A DNA stretch of 64,000 nt from Vulcanococcus sp. Clear-D1 (GCF_014654725.1 NZ_JACVZV010000018.1:124001-188000), one strand, 5' to 3'. Shown: positions 49,057 through 58,435, numbered from the stretch's first letter. Notes: generated from the letters alone by a model not told the origin. A program made the numbers and translations.

Positions 49057-50646
49057 TCAACCCCCGATCTCCCCATTGGGCTCGCCCAGCCCCAGCCGTT
49101 GGCGCAGCTCCACGCCGTCGATCACCCCCCGCTCATGCAGCACCAGCCATTCCTGCACTGAGGGTTGGGGTTTTCGTGGCGGCTGGGGCGGCACCAGTGG
49201 GCAGATCTCCACGCTGCAGGCAGGTGCATCCGCCAGCTTTTCGCCGGTGAGGCGGGTCCACTGGCGTAGCAGGGTGCTGAGCATCGAGCTCTTCTGGCCC
49301 GCAAGCGACTGCAGCACCGCAAAGCTTTGGCCAGCAGTCAGGGAAATCTCCAGCTCTGTGCGGGCAGGGCCGTGGCCGCCGGCTGGGATCAGGGCGTCGC
49401 GGCGCATGGCTTCTTCCAGCTGCTGCAGATAGGCCCGGTGCTCCGCCAGCGAACGCGCCTCGATCTCGACCCACTGGAACTTGGCGCCCTCGGGCAGGTC
49501 CATGAAGGAGGAGGTCGAGAGCACCAGGCGCTGGGGCCGCTGGCCCTCTGCGGCGGCGGTGGCTGCACCCGAGCCGAGGGCCCCATCACTGCGGCGGAAG
49601 CCGTAGGCATCGACCAGCCCCGTGCGCACACCCACCGGCAGGGCGGTGCGGGAGAGGAGATCCTCGTATTCACTCCGGCAGCGGTAGTGATTGAGGTACT
49701 GGTGGGCCAGGCCCAGGTGGGGCAGATCGCCTTCGCCAAAGGCGGTGCCATCCACCGAGTACCAAAGGGCCGGCAGGTCAAAGCGCTGGGGCATCCGCTC
49801 CGGCTCCCCCACCGGCACCACGTCGTAGCCATCAACGCCGCCGGGGCTGGGGTTGGCCTGCCAGCTGCGCAGCACCAGGCCGTCATCGCTCACCGAGAGG
49901 CGGCGGTACAGCCAGGCCGCCGGATCCGGTACCAGGCCTCCGTGAGCGTCGATCACCACCGTGGGCACCGCTGCATTGCCAGTGGCGAATCGGGGCGGCA
50001 GCGCCTGCCGCAGCGGTTCCCGCCAGACGATCTCCACCGGCCCCGATGCCGGAGCGCCTGTGGCGCAATCGGTGGGCAGGCGCCAGTTGAGCAGGTCGCC
50101 ACGGGGCACCAGCTGCAGACGGGGCAGGGATAGCCGGTCGCCCTTGGCGAGGGCCTCCAGCTGGTCCCCCTCTGAGGGCCAACGGTGCTGGGGCGGCAGT
50201 TGCAGGATCAGGCAGCCGCCATCGCGCAGGGTGAGCAGGTCGGCCAGGAACAGGAACACCCCCAGGTCGGTGCCCTGGCCGTCCACATCGGTCGCTACCC
50301 GGCTCAGGGAGTCGGGCAGCTCCTGCCAGGCCAGCCGTGACAGCATCCCCGCGTAGGTGCGCAGGGCATCGCGGTAGAAGCCGGTGGGGCGAGCTGCCTC
50401 GAGCCGCTTGAGGTAGCAGGTCTCGGGCTCCTCAATCCCGCGGGGCAGATACACCGGCCGGCGGCTGGTGCCGTCAGGAAGCTCCAGCAGGGTCCAGCAG
50501 TCGTAAACCAGCTGAAGGCGGTCACGTAGGCCGCTCAGGGTTGGGTGCTCTAGCCAGGGAGGCTTAACGGGAGCCTGAAAACCAATAGCGGGTGGGAGCG
50601 CGCAGAAGGAGGCTGGAGCTGGGCTGGGACGGAGGGATGTCGGCAT
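49057..50646 (-). CDS. portal protein, DUF4055-like (529 aa)
   Basis: The length and block order fit the DUF4055 portal group: N-terminal PPWLEHPTLSGLRDRLQ, YLPRGIEEPETCYLKRLEAA, LTLRDGGCLILQLPP, GLAHQYLNHYRCRSEYEDLL, and the C-terminal SLAEHRAYLQQLEEAMRR followed by TAGQSFAVLQSLAGQKSS. Portals form the dodecameric ring at the capsid vertex through which TerL pumps DNA. The gene order terminase, portal, scaffold, capsid is kept on this strand, except for the low-GC island 50.8-55.0 kb. Confidence 0.82.
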   Translation of the reverse strand: MPTSLRPSPAPASFCALPPAIGFQAPVKPPWLEHPTLSGLRDRLQLVYDCWTLLELPDGTSRRPVYLPRGIEEPETCYLKRLEAARPTGFYRDALRTYAGMLSRLAWQELPDSLSRVATDVDGQGTDLGVFLFLADLLTLRDGGCLILQLPPQHRWPSEGDQLEALAKGDRLSLPRLQLVPRGDLLNWRLPTDCATGAPASGPVEIVWREPLRQALPPRFATGNAAVPTVVIDAHGGLVPDPAAWLYRRLSVSDDGLVLRSWQANPSPGGVDGYDVVPVGEPERMPQRFDLPALWYSVDGTAFGEGDLPHLGLAHQYLNHYRCRSEYEDLLSRTALPVGVRTGLVDAYGFRRSDGALGSGAATAAAEGQRPQRLVLSTSSFMDLPEGAKFQWVEIEARSLAEHRAYLQQLEEAMRRDALIPAGGHGPARTELEISLTAGQSFAVLQSLAGQKSSMLSTLLRQWTRLTGEKLADAPACSVEICPLVPPQPPRKPQPSVQEWLVLHERGVIDGVELRQRLGLGEPNGEIGG

Positions 50647-50863
50647 TGCGAACTGGCGGGACTCCAGCTATTGCCGGAGTCAGGATTAGAGCGCCAAAAG
50701 CAAGGAACAGCTATACATCACGAAGGCAATACTTTTCTAGTAACCCCCTCTGCCGCTTCATGGCGGAGAAGCAGTTCTATGGGCGCTTCTGAGTTTGCGG
50801 ATTACATCGAACACTTAAGGGGCTAGATTCAAGCCGTCCATGCGCTTGCATTCATCGGCGTTG
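50647..50863. other. junction between phage genes and the low-GC island
   Basis: No gene. GC drops sharply near 50690. The interval probably contains the portal-side end of the inserted block and the promoter of the portal run, but I see no clear -35/-10 pair or terminal repeat. Confidence 0.4.
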
Positions 50864-51685
50864 CTACGACATGCCCTCCATGAGGGTAGAGCGTTCATGA
50901 AGAATTGAGGCATATGCTTCTTGCAATCCATTTGAATAAAAGAATCTCTCTGCTCGGTCTAGACAAGCAATGGCCTCTTGAAAGTCGCCTTGCGCAAGAA
51001 GTGAGCGGCACTTGATGATGTGAGGACAGGCACTAGGGCAATTGTTTGCGATAGCAATCTCGGACCATTTGCCAGCGTCTTCCTGGCGATGAGGCAGCAG
51101 CCAGTAGAGAATGCAAATCCATTCTAGAAACTTATGCTGAAAAGGTGGGCTTGCATCAGAGGAGTCAGCTATGTGCTCGGCTAGTTCATAGTCTTTGCCC
51201 TCGAGTGCGCAAGCCATGCATGTCGCAGCAAATATCTTGTAGTTGTTGGACAGTATACTGCTGTCATAGTCGGAGAGCTTCTTCGATATGAGCTCAAAAC
51301 TATCTACGTACCAATCATAGGCTTTGCGAGGGCCAATGCTCACGCAAAGAGCACGATAGAATTCGTCAAGCCGATCAAATGTCAGCGAAGAAAGAGCTGA
51401 AAACTCTCCGATCGCAAACGAAGGCAAGCCCGCCGAGAGAAGAAGTCTGCAGTTCTTGAAACGGATATCGTTAATGTGTCCATTGTTCAATAATACATAA
51501 TGCAGGGCGCTTGAGTCTGCTTTCTCTAGATCCTCGTTGTCATTCCTCCTCCCTGTTGGTATGGGCAGCTCACTAATAATTGCATCTTGAGCTTGAAGTA
51601 AGACTTGGGCAGCTTGTTCAAGTCGCTCAACATTGCTCAAGCCGTGGGATGCACTTGAGGAATGGTCGTCTTCAATTGCTGCCAT
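50864..51685 (-). CDS. helical-repeat (TPR-like) protein of the GTPase locus (273 aa)
   Basis: Start chosen at MAAIEDDHSSSASHG, 1 bp after the stop of the upstream gene. From residue 90 onward successive helices of TPR-like spacing are seen (AFSALSSLTFDRLDEF-type, NNYKIFAATCMACALEGKDYELAEH, IIKCRSLLAQGDFQEAIACLDRAERFF). Such solenoids are protein-interaction platforms. Low GC and AT-rich third positions match the rest of the island. Third gene of the minus-strand trio. Confidence 0.65.
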   Translation of the reverse strand: MAAIEDDHSSSASHGLSNVERLEQAAQVLLQAQDAIISELPIPTGRRNDNEDLEKADSSALHYVLLNNGHINDIRFKNCRLLLSAGLPSFAIGEFSALSSLTFDRLDEFYRALCVSIGPRKAYDWYVDSFELISKKLSDYDSSILSNNYKIFAATCMACALEGKDYELAEHIADSSDASPPFQHKFLEWICILYWLLPHRQEDAGKWSEIAIANNCPSACPHIIKCRSLLAQGDFQEAIACLDRAERFFYSNGLQEAYASILHERSTLMEGMS

Positions 51686-51686
51686 G

Positions 51687-52712
51687 TTAGTTGTCAAGCA
51701 TTCCAATTATGTGTGAGTAGAAAGTGTCAGCAATCCTCTCAAAATCATCTTCAATATCGGCAGGAGAAGGGCCCTCATCCATGAAGATCGCTAGGTTATC
51801 TAATTGTCTGTTCAGAATATCTCGCTTATGAATATCGATTTCATGAGCCGGAGGTTGCCAGAACGGGATGAGGAGTTTGACAAGCCTTAGTCGTTTTTCG
51901 GGGGGCATGCTCCACGCATCAATGAGGATCTCATACGCTCTTTTCCTGTCACGCTGTATCACCTTTTCGGGGTCATGGAAAAGCTTAGACTTAGTGCATG
52001 CATGCATGAAATGCTGAACAGTCCTAGATCTATATTCCGCTGAATATCGTGCCAGCATATCCCTCATGGCAAGAGATTGCCGGACTAGATATAGTAGTCC
52101 ATCTGGCTCTGCCGCTGACTTGACTTGGTTTGCCGCAATAGATAGTTCATCTGTCCAGTCATCTGGACTTTCATTGTCTTCCGCGGCCAAGTATTGAGAA
52201 CGCGGATAATTTTGTGCGTCGGCTGAGGGCGGAGTCTCGGCTGCAGTATCAGCCGTCAGACCCTTGTAATAAGATAATATCCCATGAAGGTTTAGCTCGT
52301 GAAGCTCAACGAGTCTTGGTTCATGGTTCCTGGCAGACTGGTATCCGATAATCTCTGACGCAAGTAGGCTTTGGATGTCGGCAAGCGAATACTGTTGAAA
52401 GGCATAGTTGTCATCGAGTTCTTGGAGAACACCAACGCCTAGCTTGATCGGTCGACCGATCTGCTCAAAATAAGGTATCCCTTGAAGGTTAAATGCACTA
52501 ATCCGTCCGCACCACATTTGGAGATGAATATTCTCGTCCACGAGACGACATGAGGCAGTGATGTCTCTGTCTGCATAGTCCAGCGGAAAAAAACTCTTTA
52601 TTCTTTTCCTAAGATCCATTCCTGGCATGCCGAGCGAAGCAGGAAGACCTGTAATCAACTGATAGTCGCACCACTTATTTCTGGTGATAATGGCTAAGTA
52701 GCATTTATGCAT
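51687..52712 (-). CDS. companion of the GTPase, unknown fold (341 aa)
   Basis: Lies 5 bp downstream of the GTPase stop. The first half is beta-rich (CYLAIITRNKWCDYQLITGLP, then SFFPLDYADRDITASCR, GRPIKLGVGVLQ), the second helical (SLAMRDMLARYSAEYRSRTV; ILIDAWSMPPEKRLRLVKLLIPFW). GTPase-linked bacterial conflict systems often carry a GTPase-associated partner with such a mixed structure, but no specific family is recognised. Probably forms a complex with the GTPase. Confidence 0.6.
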   Translation of the reverse strand: MHKCYLAIITRNKWCDYQLITGLPASLGMPGMDLRKRIKSFFPLDYADRDITASCRLVDENIHLQMWCGRISAFNLQGIPYFEQIGRPIKLGVGVLQELDDNYAFQQYSLADIQSLLASEIIGYQSARNHEPRLVELHELNLHGILSYYKGLTADTAAETPPSADAQNYPRSQYLAAEDNESPDDWTDELSIAANQVKSAAEPDGLLYLVRQSLAMRDMLARYSAEYRSRTVQHFMHACTKSKLFHDPEKVIQRDRKRAYEILIDAWSMPPEKRLRLVKLLIPFWQPPAHEIDIHKRDILNRQLDNLAIFMDEGPSPADIEDDFERIADTFYSHIIGMLDN

Positions 52713-52717
52713 GATGC

Positions 52718-53920
52718 TTAACCCTCAAGGTCTCGGATCGTCACGATGCATTCGGGATTCATCGCCTCAAAGGTATGCATTCCTTTGAGAAACATTTCAC
52801 AGCAATACTGCTGAGCTCGTAGCTCGTCTGCAATTTGTCCCTGTTGCTTTAGAATCTCTTGTAGGGCGGTCTCGTGTTCTTTGACCTGCTCGGTATGTCG
52901 ACGTTCAGCTTCACCTCCAATTCCTTCGCCTACCCATTTGAAAAGAGAACCGGCGAAAGGAAGCTGAGAAAGTCCATCAAAGCCTCTTTTCATCCCAACA
53001 CGAATTCCCCCTTCAAGATCAAGCTCTGGGCGCTTGCCCAGCTTGATCTCTGCCTCTCTGGCTCGTTTTAACTGCTCTTGCTCGGCGTAGATCTGCTGCT
53101 CAATATAAAGAGGTATCAACGATGTTAAAGGGAATTCAACATTGAAGGGCTCAGGGAACACTTCTTCTCGCTTATTCATGGTATCAGATTCCTCATCATA
53201 CCAGGCAAAGTTTTCTCCGACTGAACTGACTGGATAAACACGAATAGACGCTTTGCGATCTCCTTTGATCATTGCCTCCTCAACCAATGGCCGAGCAAAC
53301 TCACTGACCTCTCGTATTTTTGTAAACAGAAGGCGCTTGCAGTCCTGAAGGCTTAGCCCGGCCGACTGCAGTACATCCCATTTTGATATAACAAACTGCG
53401 TGGGCTTTGTTGCATCTTGCAGAAGAGGAGGGATAACTGTTGAGCCAAATCGTACGGCCCATCTCACTCCAGGCTTGCTGCCTTGATGCAGCTGAAGCAG
53501 TCTTAAGCCGTCTACCAGCACAAGATAGCCATCGGCGCTCCGAATCGCCTTCTGCACTTCTGCGTCAACGTCTGTGTAGCCCTCAAAATTACCTCCAGCG
53601 TAGTCAAGATAGTTGAATGTCAGGGCTTTGACTGTTTTGCCATCATTCTTCCTTACGCGACAATCAAAGCTCCAGGATGAAACGTTTGCAGTTCCGGGAG
53701 GCCACTCGGATTCAAAAGCAACCGTTTCGTAGATCTTGTTCAGGGTATTGATTTTGTCTTGTTGATCTGGCAAGGAAAGATAAAAATCAAGATTCCCTCT
53801 GGCAGGCACATTTAACTTTTTCCAAAGTGCCGCAAGATATACTGTTTTCCCCGAGCCTGAGGGGCCAATCATTAGAATATTAAAATCTGTCTTGGCTTTC
53901 TCGAGATTAGATTTGCCCAT
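52718..53920 (-). CDS. P-loop GTPase of a conflict-system type (400 aa)
   Basis: Start chosen at MGKSNLEKAKTDFNILMIG, because the upstream extension crosses the divergent neighbour's start. Walker A GPSGSGKT is at 19-26. A switch-like DYAGG follows at 106-110, in place of the usual DxxG. The base-recognition motif reads SKWD at 179-182, a variant of NKxD. The last 120 residues are a charged coiled coil (QQIYAEQEQLKRAREAEIK). It is probably a TRAFAC-type regulatory GTPase controlling an effector. Confidence 0.78.
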   Translation of the reverse strand: MGKSNLEKAKTDFNILMIGPSGSGKTVYLAALWKKLNVPARGNLDFYLSLPDQQDKINTLNKIYETVAFESEWPPGTANVSSWSFDCRVRKNDGKTVKALTFNYLDYAGGNFEGYTDVDAEVQKAIRSADGYLVLVDGLRLLQLHQGSKPGVRWAVRFGSTVIPPLLQDATKPTQFVISKWDVLQSAGLSLQDCKRLLFTKIREVSEFARPLVEEAMIKGDRKASIRVYPVSSVGENFAWYDEESDTMNKREEVFPEPFNVEFPLTSLIPLYIEQQIYAEQEQLKRAREAEIKLGKRPELDLEGGIRVGMKRGFDGLSQLPFAGSLFKWVGEGIGGEAERRHTEQVKEHETALQEILKQQGQIADELRAQQYCCEMFLKGMHTFEAMNPECIVTIRDLEG

Positions 53921-53983
53921 GGTCAAAGGGGTCCATACTCTTAGGTCCAAGCTAACATGGTAAACAGAGTTTGAGGTCTGGCC

Positions 53984-55024
53984 GTGGGTGACCATGAATC
54001 CATCCTTAAGGATTTCACTTCGTACGACGCTTATTCCTCGGCCTGCCGAGCGACTGGAATACTTCCGCTGACTTGGTTTGAGTTTTGCAGGGCAAAGGAA
54101 AATCGTCTTGCTGCAGCCTATACGTCAACCGCCGGTATAATATTTAATGCCGAGGACATCGAGAGGCATATTCCCGATCCATTGGAATTCGGAAGTCTAT
54201 CGCCAAGCATTCGCTCTAAGTTCCATCTTGCAGGAACGCATGGTGCTTATAGGAATGGAGAGGAAGCGGCCGAAGTCTTTTATCAGGACACCCCTGAACC
54301 GATCATCAGATCTGGATCAGAGGTTCTTTTAGAGTCGTTCCTTGATGGGAAGCACTATTCGCATATCGTTCCGCATTCTGGGGGTGGCAGCTATGACCCT
54401 CAAAATATGATTTGGACGCCAGCCAATGAGAATCTGAGGCAGGGAGATACCCCCTTGACTCAATATCAAGCCGCATTGTATGAGATCAGAAATGATCAAG
54501 AGGCGATTGCTATGGCTCGGGATATTGACCGAATTGACCTCTTGGGTGACATAGAAACCATTGGTTCTGTTGTTGCCGCTTGTGCGGCTACAGGGAGCTT
54601 GAATGCTGTAACGCAAAGACTTGCTTATCTCTACGGTTTGGGCGGAGGCCAGGCAATTTCCGCCTTGCCCCAGATGGCTGAACTGATTGCAGCTGACATT
54701 ACTTATGCCGCAGTAAACTCTTCAATCCGTGGTGCTTCTTCTGCTGGTGTGGCTGTGCTAACAGGGAATCCCATGCTTGGGGCGGCAATAGGTTTTGTTG
54801 TAGTGGATGGCCTCAGCCTTCTTGGAAAAGTTCTAAACCAACAAGTCACTTCTTCTGACGCTGGAGAATTCGCGGCGAAAGCGCTTGGCTCTGGTGCATT
54901 GGTGGCAACATGCGTCGCGTTACCGCCGATTGGAATCTCGCTGGCTGTTCTGAATGTTCTTGGGTCCTTCATGCGCGGTAGTGCGGCAGGGGCTGGCTGG
55001 ATAAAAGCGGAAATCAATCGATAG
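53984..55024 (+). CDS. HNH-like protein with C-terminal membrane helices, candidate effector (346 aa)
   Basis: GTG start; divergent from the GTPase, 63 bp apart. The HNH-like core is DGKHYSHIVPHSGGG (121-135), then PQNMIWTPANENLRQGD (139-155), with His residues and Asn141/Asn150 in the expected order. The C-terminal 150 residues contain three hydrophobic stretches (about 192-205, 253-285, 302-330) rich in Gly and Ala, as in pore-forming helices. A nuclease-like domain plus membrane helices suggests a toxic effector. HNH folds without nuclease activity also exist. Confidence 0.65.
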   Translation: MGDHESILKDFTSYDAYSSACRATGILPLTWFEFCRAKENRLAAAYTSTAGIIFNAEDIERHIPDPLEFGSLSPSIRSKFHLAGTHGAYRNGEEAAEVFYQDTPEPIIRSGSEVLLESFLDGKHYSHIVPHSGGGSYDPQNMIWTPANENLRQGDTPLTQYQAALYEIRNDQEAIAMARDIDRIDLLGDIETIGSVVAACAATGSLNAVTQRLAYLYGLGGGQAISALPQMAELIAADITYAAVNSSIRGASSAGVAVLTGNPMLGAAIGFVVVDGLSLLGKVLNQQVTSSDAGEFAAKALGSGALVATCVALPPIGISLAVLNVLGSFMRGSAAGAGWIKAEINR

Positions 55025-55076
55025 CAAGTGTTCTGCTTTTGCCGGATCTCTGTCCTTGGCGATTGATCATTGGCAT

Positions 55077-55766
55077 TTAATCAATCTGCAGGCTCACTAT
55101 TCTTGCTGAGCAAGCCTCAAGTATGGTTTGCCACTGCTGCCTTGTTATTCTCAGGTGTTTCAGCATCGCGGCTAACGAGACGTCTGAACCAAGCATCCGG
55201 TGCCCCCGTGCGTGAATTTCCCGCCAGGTCGGCGGCACCTTGAGCAGGAACCCGTTGTCACGCAGGAAGTGTGTGATCTCCCCGTTGGCGTAGGTGCGGC
55301 CATAGGGCCGAAATGGGCCCCGTGAGGGGTCGTAGCGCCGGGCCGCTTTAATCAGCCCGATCATGGCGATCTGTAGCAGATCCTCCTTGGGGTGAACGGT
55401 GCGCCGAGCGAAGTTACCGGCGATTTTTTCGGCCAGATCCCTGTGCTCCAACGCCAGGGCATCGGCAGCGGCGTGTGGCCGCACCGGCCGTTCTCGCCGT
55501 GGCCTGCAGCGAGGAGGCTGCTGACACTGAGTTCTGGGCAGGTGAAGCACTGGAGCGTGGAGGTTGATCTCCAGCTGCTGCGCACGGGCATGGCACGCCG
55601 GCCGGCGGTAGCGCCGTTGCCGCAGCATTCGCTCCGCCCCAGCTGCATTGCCCACCAGCACCACCGTGAGCGGCAACACCAGCTGTACAGCAGAAGGAGT
55701 CAGCACGGCAGGGCGTGGGCTCTCCACTGCGGAAGGCTTGGGATGTTCCCGCACCGCGGACACCAT
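55077..55766 (-). CDS. sigma-70-like factor lacking region 4 (229 aa)
   Basis: ATG 8 bp after the terminase stop. Region 2 is clear: LAEKIAGNFARRTVHPKEDL, LQIAMIGLIKAARRYDPSRG, PFRPYGRTYANGEITHFLRD, as in SigB/SigF-group factors. Region 3 follows (VPPTWREIHARGHRM; ITRQQWQTILEACSARIVSL). The protein stops two residues later, where region 4 would begin and where GC falls towards the HNH/GTPase island. It may be truncated. The N-terminal 100 residues are low-complexity, and M at 55628 is an alternative start. It may direct late transcription. Confidence 0.7.
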   Translation of the reverse strand: MVSAVREHPKPSAVESPRPAVLTPSAVQLVLPLTVVLVGNAAGAERMLRQRRYRRPACHARAQQLEINLHAPVLHLPRTQCQQPPRCRPRRERPVRPHAAADALALEHRDLAEKIAGNFARRTVHPKEDLLQIAMIGLIKAARRYDPSRGPFRPYGRTYANGEITHFLRDNGFLLKVPPTWREIHARGHRMLGSDVSLAAMLKHLRITRQQWQTILEACSARIVSLQID

Positions 55767-55774
55767 CGGCCCGC

Positions 55775-57421
55775 TCACCGGCTCACCAGCAGCGGCGTCA
55801 CCACCGGCTGGATGCCCTGAGCCTTCCAGTAGCGGCCCTCCAGCCAGAGGGCGCCGTGGCAGAAGGCATCCACCAGGTCCTTGCTTCCCTTCGGGAAGCG
55901 GATGGCTTCTTCCACCAGCGGCTGGGCGCGGTGGTGGAAGCGGATCTGACCCGCCTCCACCAGGGGTGCGACAGCATGGGCACGGGTTTCCTTGCTGCCC
56001 CGGGCGGTGATCGGCAGCATCCCCGGCACGCGGCGCCTGAGCGTCTGCAGCACGGCCGGGCCGTTGGCCGCGTCCTCGATCAGGACGGCATGGGGGCGCA
56101 GGCCCTGCTGCTCGAGGGCCTCCATGCAGCCCAGCAGGAAGCGGATCACCTCCGGCAGGCCAAAGCGGTGCCGGGCCGCCCACAGCACCTCGATCTCCAG
56201 CGCCGCCTGGGGCATGGGCCCCTGAGATTCACCCGATCGGGGGATGGCAGAGGGAGCCGGTGGTGCCAGCAGGCCCACCAGGCAGAAGCCGCAGTAGTCG
56301 CTCTCCGCCTCCCCCTTGAAGCTCAGGTCACACGAGAGGGCCAGCAGGGCGTAGTGACGCTGGCTGCCGTCCTCGCGGGGGAAGGGCGGCCGGATCCACT
56401 GCCGCAGGAAGATGGATCCAGACGCCGGGCTGGGCCGCTGCTGATACAGCGCCGCCCACCAGTAGGCACCGAGGCGAGCTCTGATCTTGAGCAGTTCCGG
56501 CAGGGGGAAGCGCTCTGGACACAGCGCTTCGCCCGCCTGTCGCCAATCGGGGATCAGGGTGCAGGTGGGCGGCAGCTTGGGGCGATCGGCCGGCTCTTCG
56601 GCGATCGCCGGCAGATCGAGCACGGTCCACTGCTGCGGGGCCTCCCCCAGCTCCTGCTCGTACAACCAGCCGATCACGTCCTGGTGGTCCCAGCGGGTGA
56701 GCACGACCACCTGGGCCGAGAGGTTCGGCTGCTCGGTGCCGTCAGGACCCAGCACCGTCGACGGTTCGGCGCGGGTGAGCCACACCGAGCGCAGCCAGTC
56801 GATCAGCTTCTGCCGCAGCGCAGGGGATGCTGCATCACCCGGGCCCTTGTAGGGGTCGTCGATGATTCCCAGGCTGTAGCCCTTTCCCGTGAACGGGCCA
56901 TCCACACCAGCAGCGATGCAGCCACCCCGCTGCCGCGTCAGCCAGTTCCCCACGGCCGCCGAATCTCTGGCGAGCAGATGGCCCGTCACCCGGTAGAAGT
57001 GGCGGGCTTCTCTGGAGTGGGCGTAGGCCAGCTCAGCTGAGTACGAGGCGATCGCCGCAAACAGATGCGGGTAGCGCTGCAGGAAGTAGGCCGGAAACAG
57101 CTTGGAGACCAGGAGCGATTTCCCCAGGCGCGGCGGACAGGTGACGATCAACCGGCTCAGCTGGCCATCGGCCACCTGCTGGAGCAGGTCAATCAGCACC
57201 TCAGCCCAGCGGTGGAAGCCATAGCGGGGATAGGCCTCAGCGATGAAGCTCCGCAGGCTCAGCGGTTCCGCCTGGATTGGAGTGATGCTGGCCGGCAGGT
57301 GAAGCAGGCCGCCGTCGCCCCAGGGGTCCAGCTCAGGCAACAGCAGGCCGCCCCCCTCGTATGAGGAGGCTTCGGGTTGGAGAACCGTTGGCACTGCCGC
57401 TGTGGTCGTCACCGTTCTCAT
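55775..57421 (-). CDS. terL: terminase large subunit, complete (548 aa)
   Basis: ATPase half: Walker A CPPRLGKSLLVSKLF (from residue 95), then GKGYSLGIIDDPYKG as Walker B, and a coupling-type VVVLTRWDHQDVIG. Nuclease half: ALSCDLSFKGEAESDYCGF (first Asp), HAVLIEDAANGPAVLQ (second acidic motif) and GSKDLVDAFCHGALWL (last Asp). These are the RNase H-like nuclease residues of TerL. The motor cuts concatemers and pumps DNA through the portal. The gene bridges the point where the window overlaps itself. Confidence 0.92.
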   Translation of the reverse strand: MRTVTTTAAVPTVLQPEASSYEGGGLLLPELDPWGDGGLLHLPASITPIQAEPLSLRSFIAEAYPRYGFHRWAEVLIDLLQQVADGQLSRLIVTCPPRLGKSLLVSKLFPAYFLQRYPHLFAAIASYSAELAYAHSREARHFYRVTGHLLARDSAAVGNWLTRQRGGCIAAGVDGPFTGKGYSLGIIDDPYKGPGDAASPALRQKLIDWLRSVWLTRAEPSTVLGPDGTEQPNLSAQVVVLTRWDHQDVIGWLYEQELGEAPQQWTVLDLPAIAEEPADRPKLPPTCTLIPDWRQAGEALCPERFPLPELLKIRARLGAYWWAALYQQRPSPASGSIFLRQWIRPPFPREDGSQRHYALLALSCDLSFKGEAESDYCGFCLVGLLAPPAPSAIPRSGESQGPMPQAALEIEVLWAARHRFGLPEVIRFLLGCMEALEQQGLRPHAVLIEDAANGPAVLQTLRRRVPGMLPITARGSKETRAHAVAPLVEAGQIRFHHRAQPLVEEAIRFPKGSKDLVDAFCHGALWLEGRYWKAQGIQPVVTPLLVSR

Positions 57422-57939
57422 GCCCGGGGCTCCGGCGGCTTGATGGGGGCCCGCAGCAGCCCGCCGATCTCGGCGATCACCCGGAAGGCGCCGACGGCGG
57501 CATTGAACTGGCCCGCGTCCATCGCCCGCCGGGCGCAGTCGTTGAGGGCAAAGATCTGCTCGGCCTGGTGGCGGCGCCGGTCGGTGATCAGCTCCTCCAC
57601 CATTCGCTCGCGGGCGAGGTTGAGGTAGCGGTTGACCGTCTGGGTGTTGTGGATTCCCCAGTTCTCACGAGCATTTTCAATGATCTGCACCAGAGGTAGG
57701 CGCTGAGCCACCCAGAGCTGTGCCTGAGCAATGCGCCGTTCCACCTCCAGCCGCGAGGGCCTGGGAGTGAGTTGAACCGCCACACCCTTGGGGCGACGCG
57801 GTGGATTGGCATGGCCGATTGGCCTGGCCGGATCAGTGGGCTGGTACAGCGGCTGGCCGTTGTCGTCCTCCGCGCTGGCCGCAGCGCGCAGCTCCTCCAC
57901 TGGATCAGCGGGAGGCAGGGCGTGGGCACGCTGCGGCAT
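57418..57939 (-). CDS. terS: terminase small subunit-like protein, second reading
   Basis: Same gene as 1325-1846, here with the complete downstream TerL gene. Its TGA overlaps the TerL start. Confidence 0.65.
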   Translation of the reverse strand: MPQRAHALPPADPVEELRAAASAEDDNGQPLYQPTDPARPIGHANPPRRPKGVAVQLTPRPSRLEVERRIAQAQLWVAQRLPLVQIIENARENWGIHNTQTVNRYLNLARERMVEELITDRRRHQAEQIFALNDCARRAMDAGQFNAAVGAFRVIAEIGGLLRAPIKPPEPRA

Positions 57940-57943
57940 CGGC

Positions 57944-58312
57944 TCAGAACGGCTGGTCCTGCGCCTTCGGGGGGCGGATGGTCCAGAAGGGCTTGCCGCG
58001 CTTCTCGGTGGCGCTGCCCTGCTGGATGGCGCTTTCCTTGGCGGACTTGAGCTGCTGCTCGATCTGCTGGACGGCCGCCGGGAACTCGTAGCTCAGACGG
58101 CCAAGGCTGTGGGAGAAGGCCCAGTCGTTGTGGGAGAAGGAGGGGTCCAGCTGGCCGGACGCCATCGCCGCGCTGAGGGCCTCCAGCAGCGGCTCAAGCT
58201 GCTGCTCCAGTTCCTTCTGCTGGGCCTTGATCGCGGTCAGCGCATCCAGCAGGCCATCGATGCCATCGACCGCTGGAGCAGTCGGTTCAACAGGAGCAGA
58301 AGCGGCAGCCAT
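57944..58312 (-). CDS. small coiled-coil protein, second reading
   Basis: Same gene as 1851-2219; ATG at 58310-58312. Confidence 0.6.
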   Translation of the reverse strand: MAAASAPVEPTAPAVDGIDGLLDALTAIKAQQKELEQQLEPLLEALSAAMASGQLDPSFSHNDWAFSHSLGRLSYEFPAAVQQIEQQLKSAKESAIQQGSATEKRGKPFWTIRPPKAQDQPF

Positions 58313-58435
58313 CACCAGGAACAGAGCATCGAGCAGGCCAGCAGGGCATAGCCCAGTGCTCAGCCCACTGTATGGGCTCTGTACTAAGAGCCGCAATCGC
58401 AAGGGCTGTTAGTTCCTAATGGCTCCGTCTGCTGA

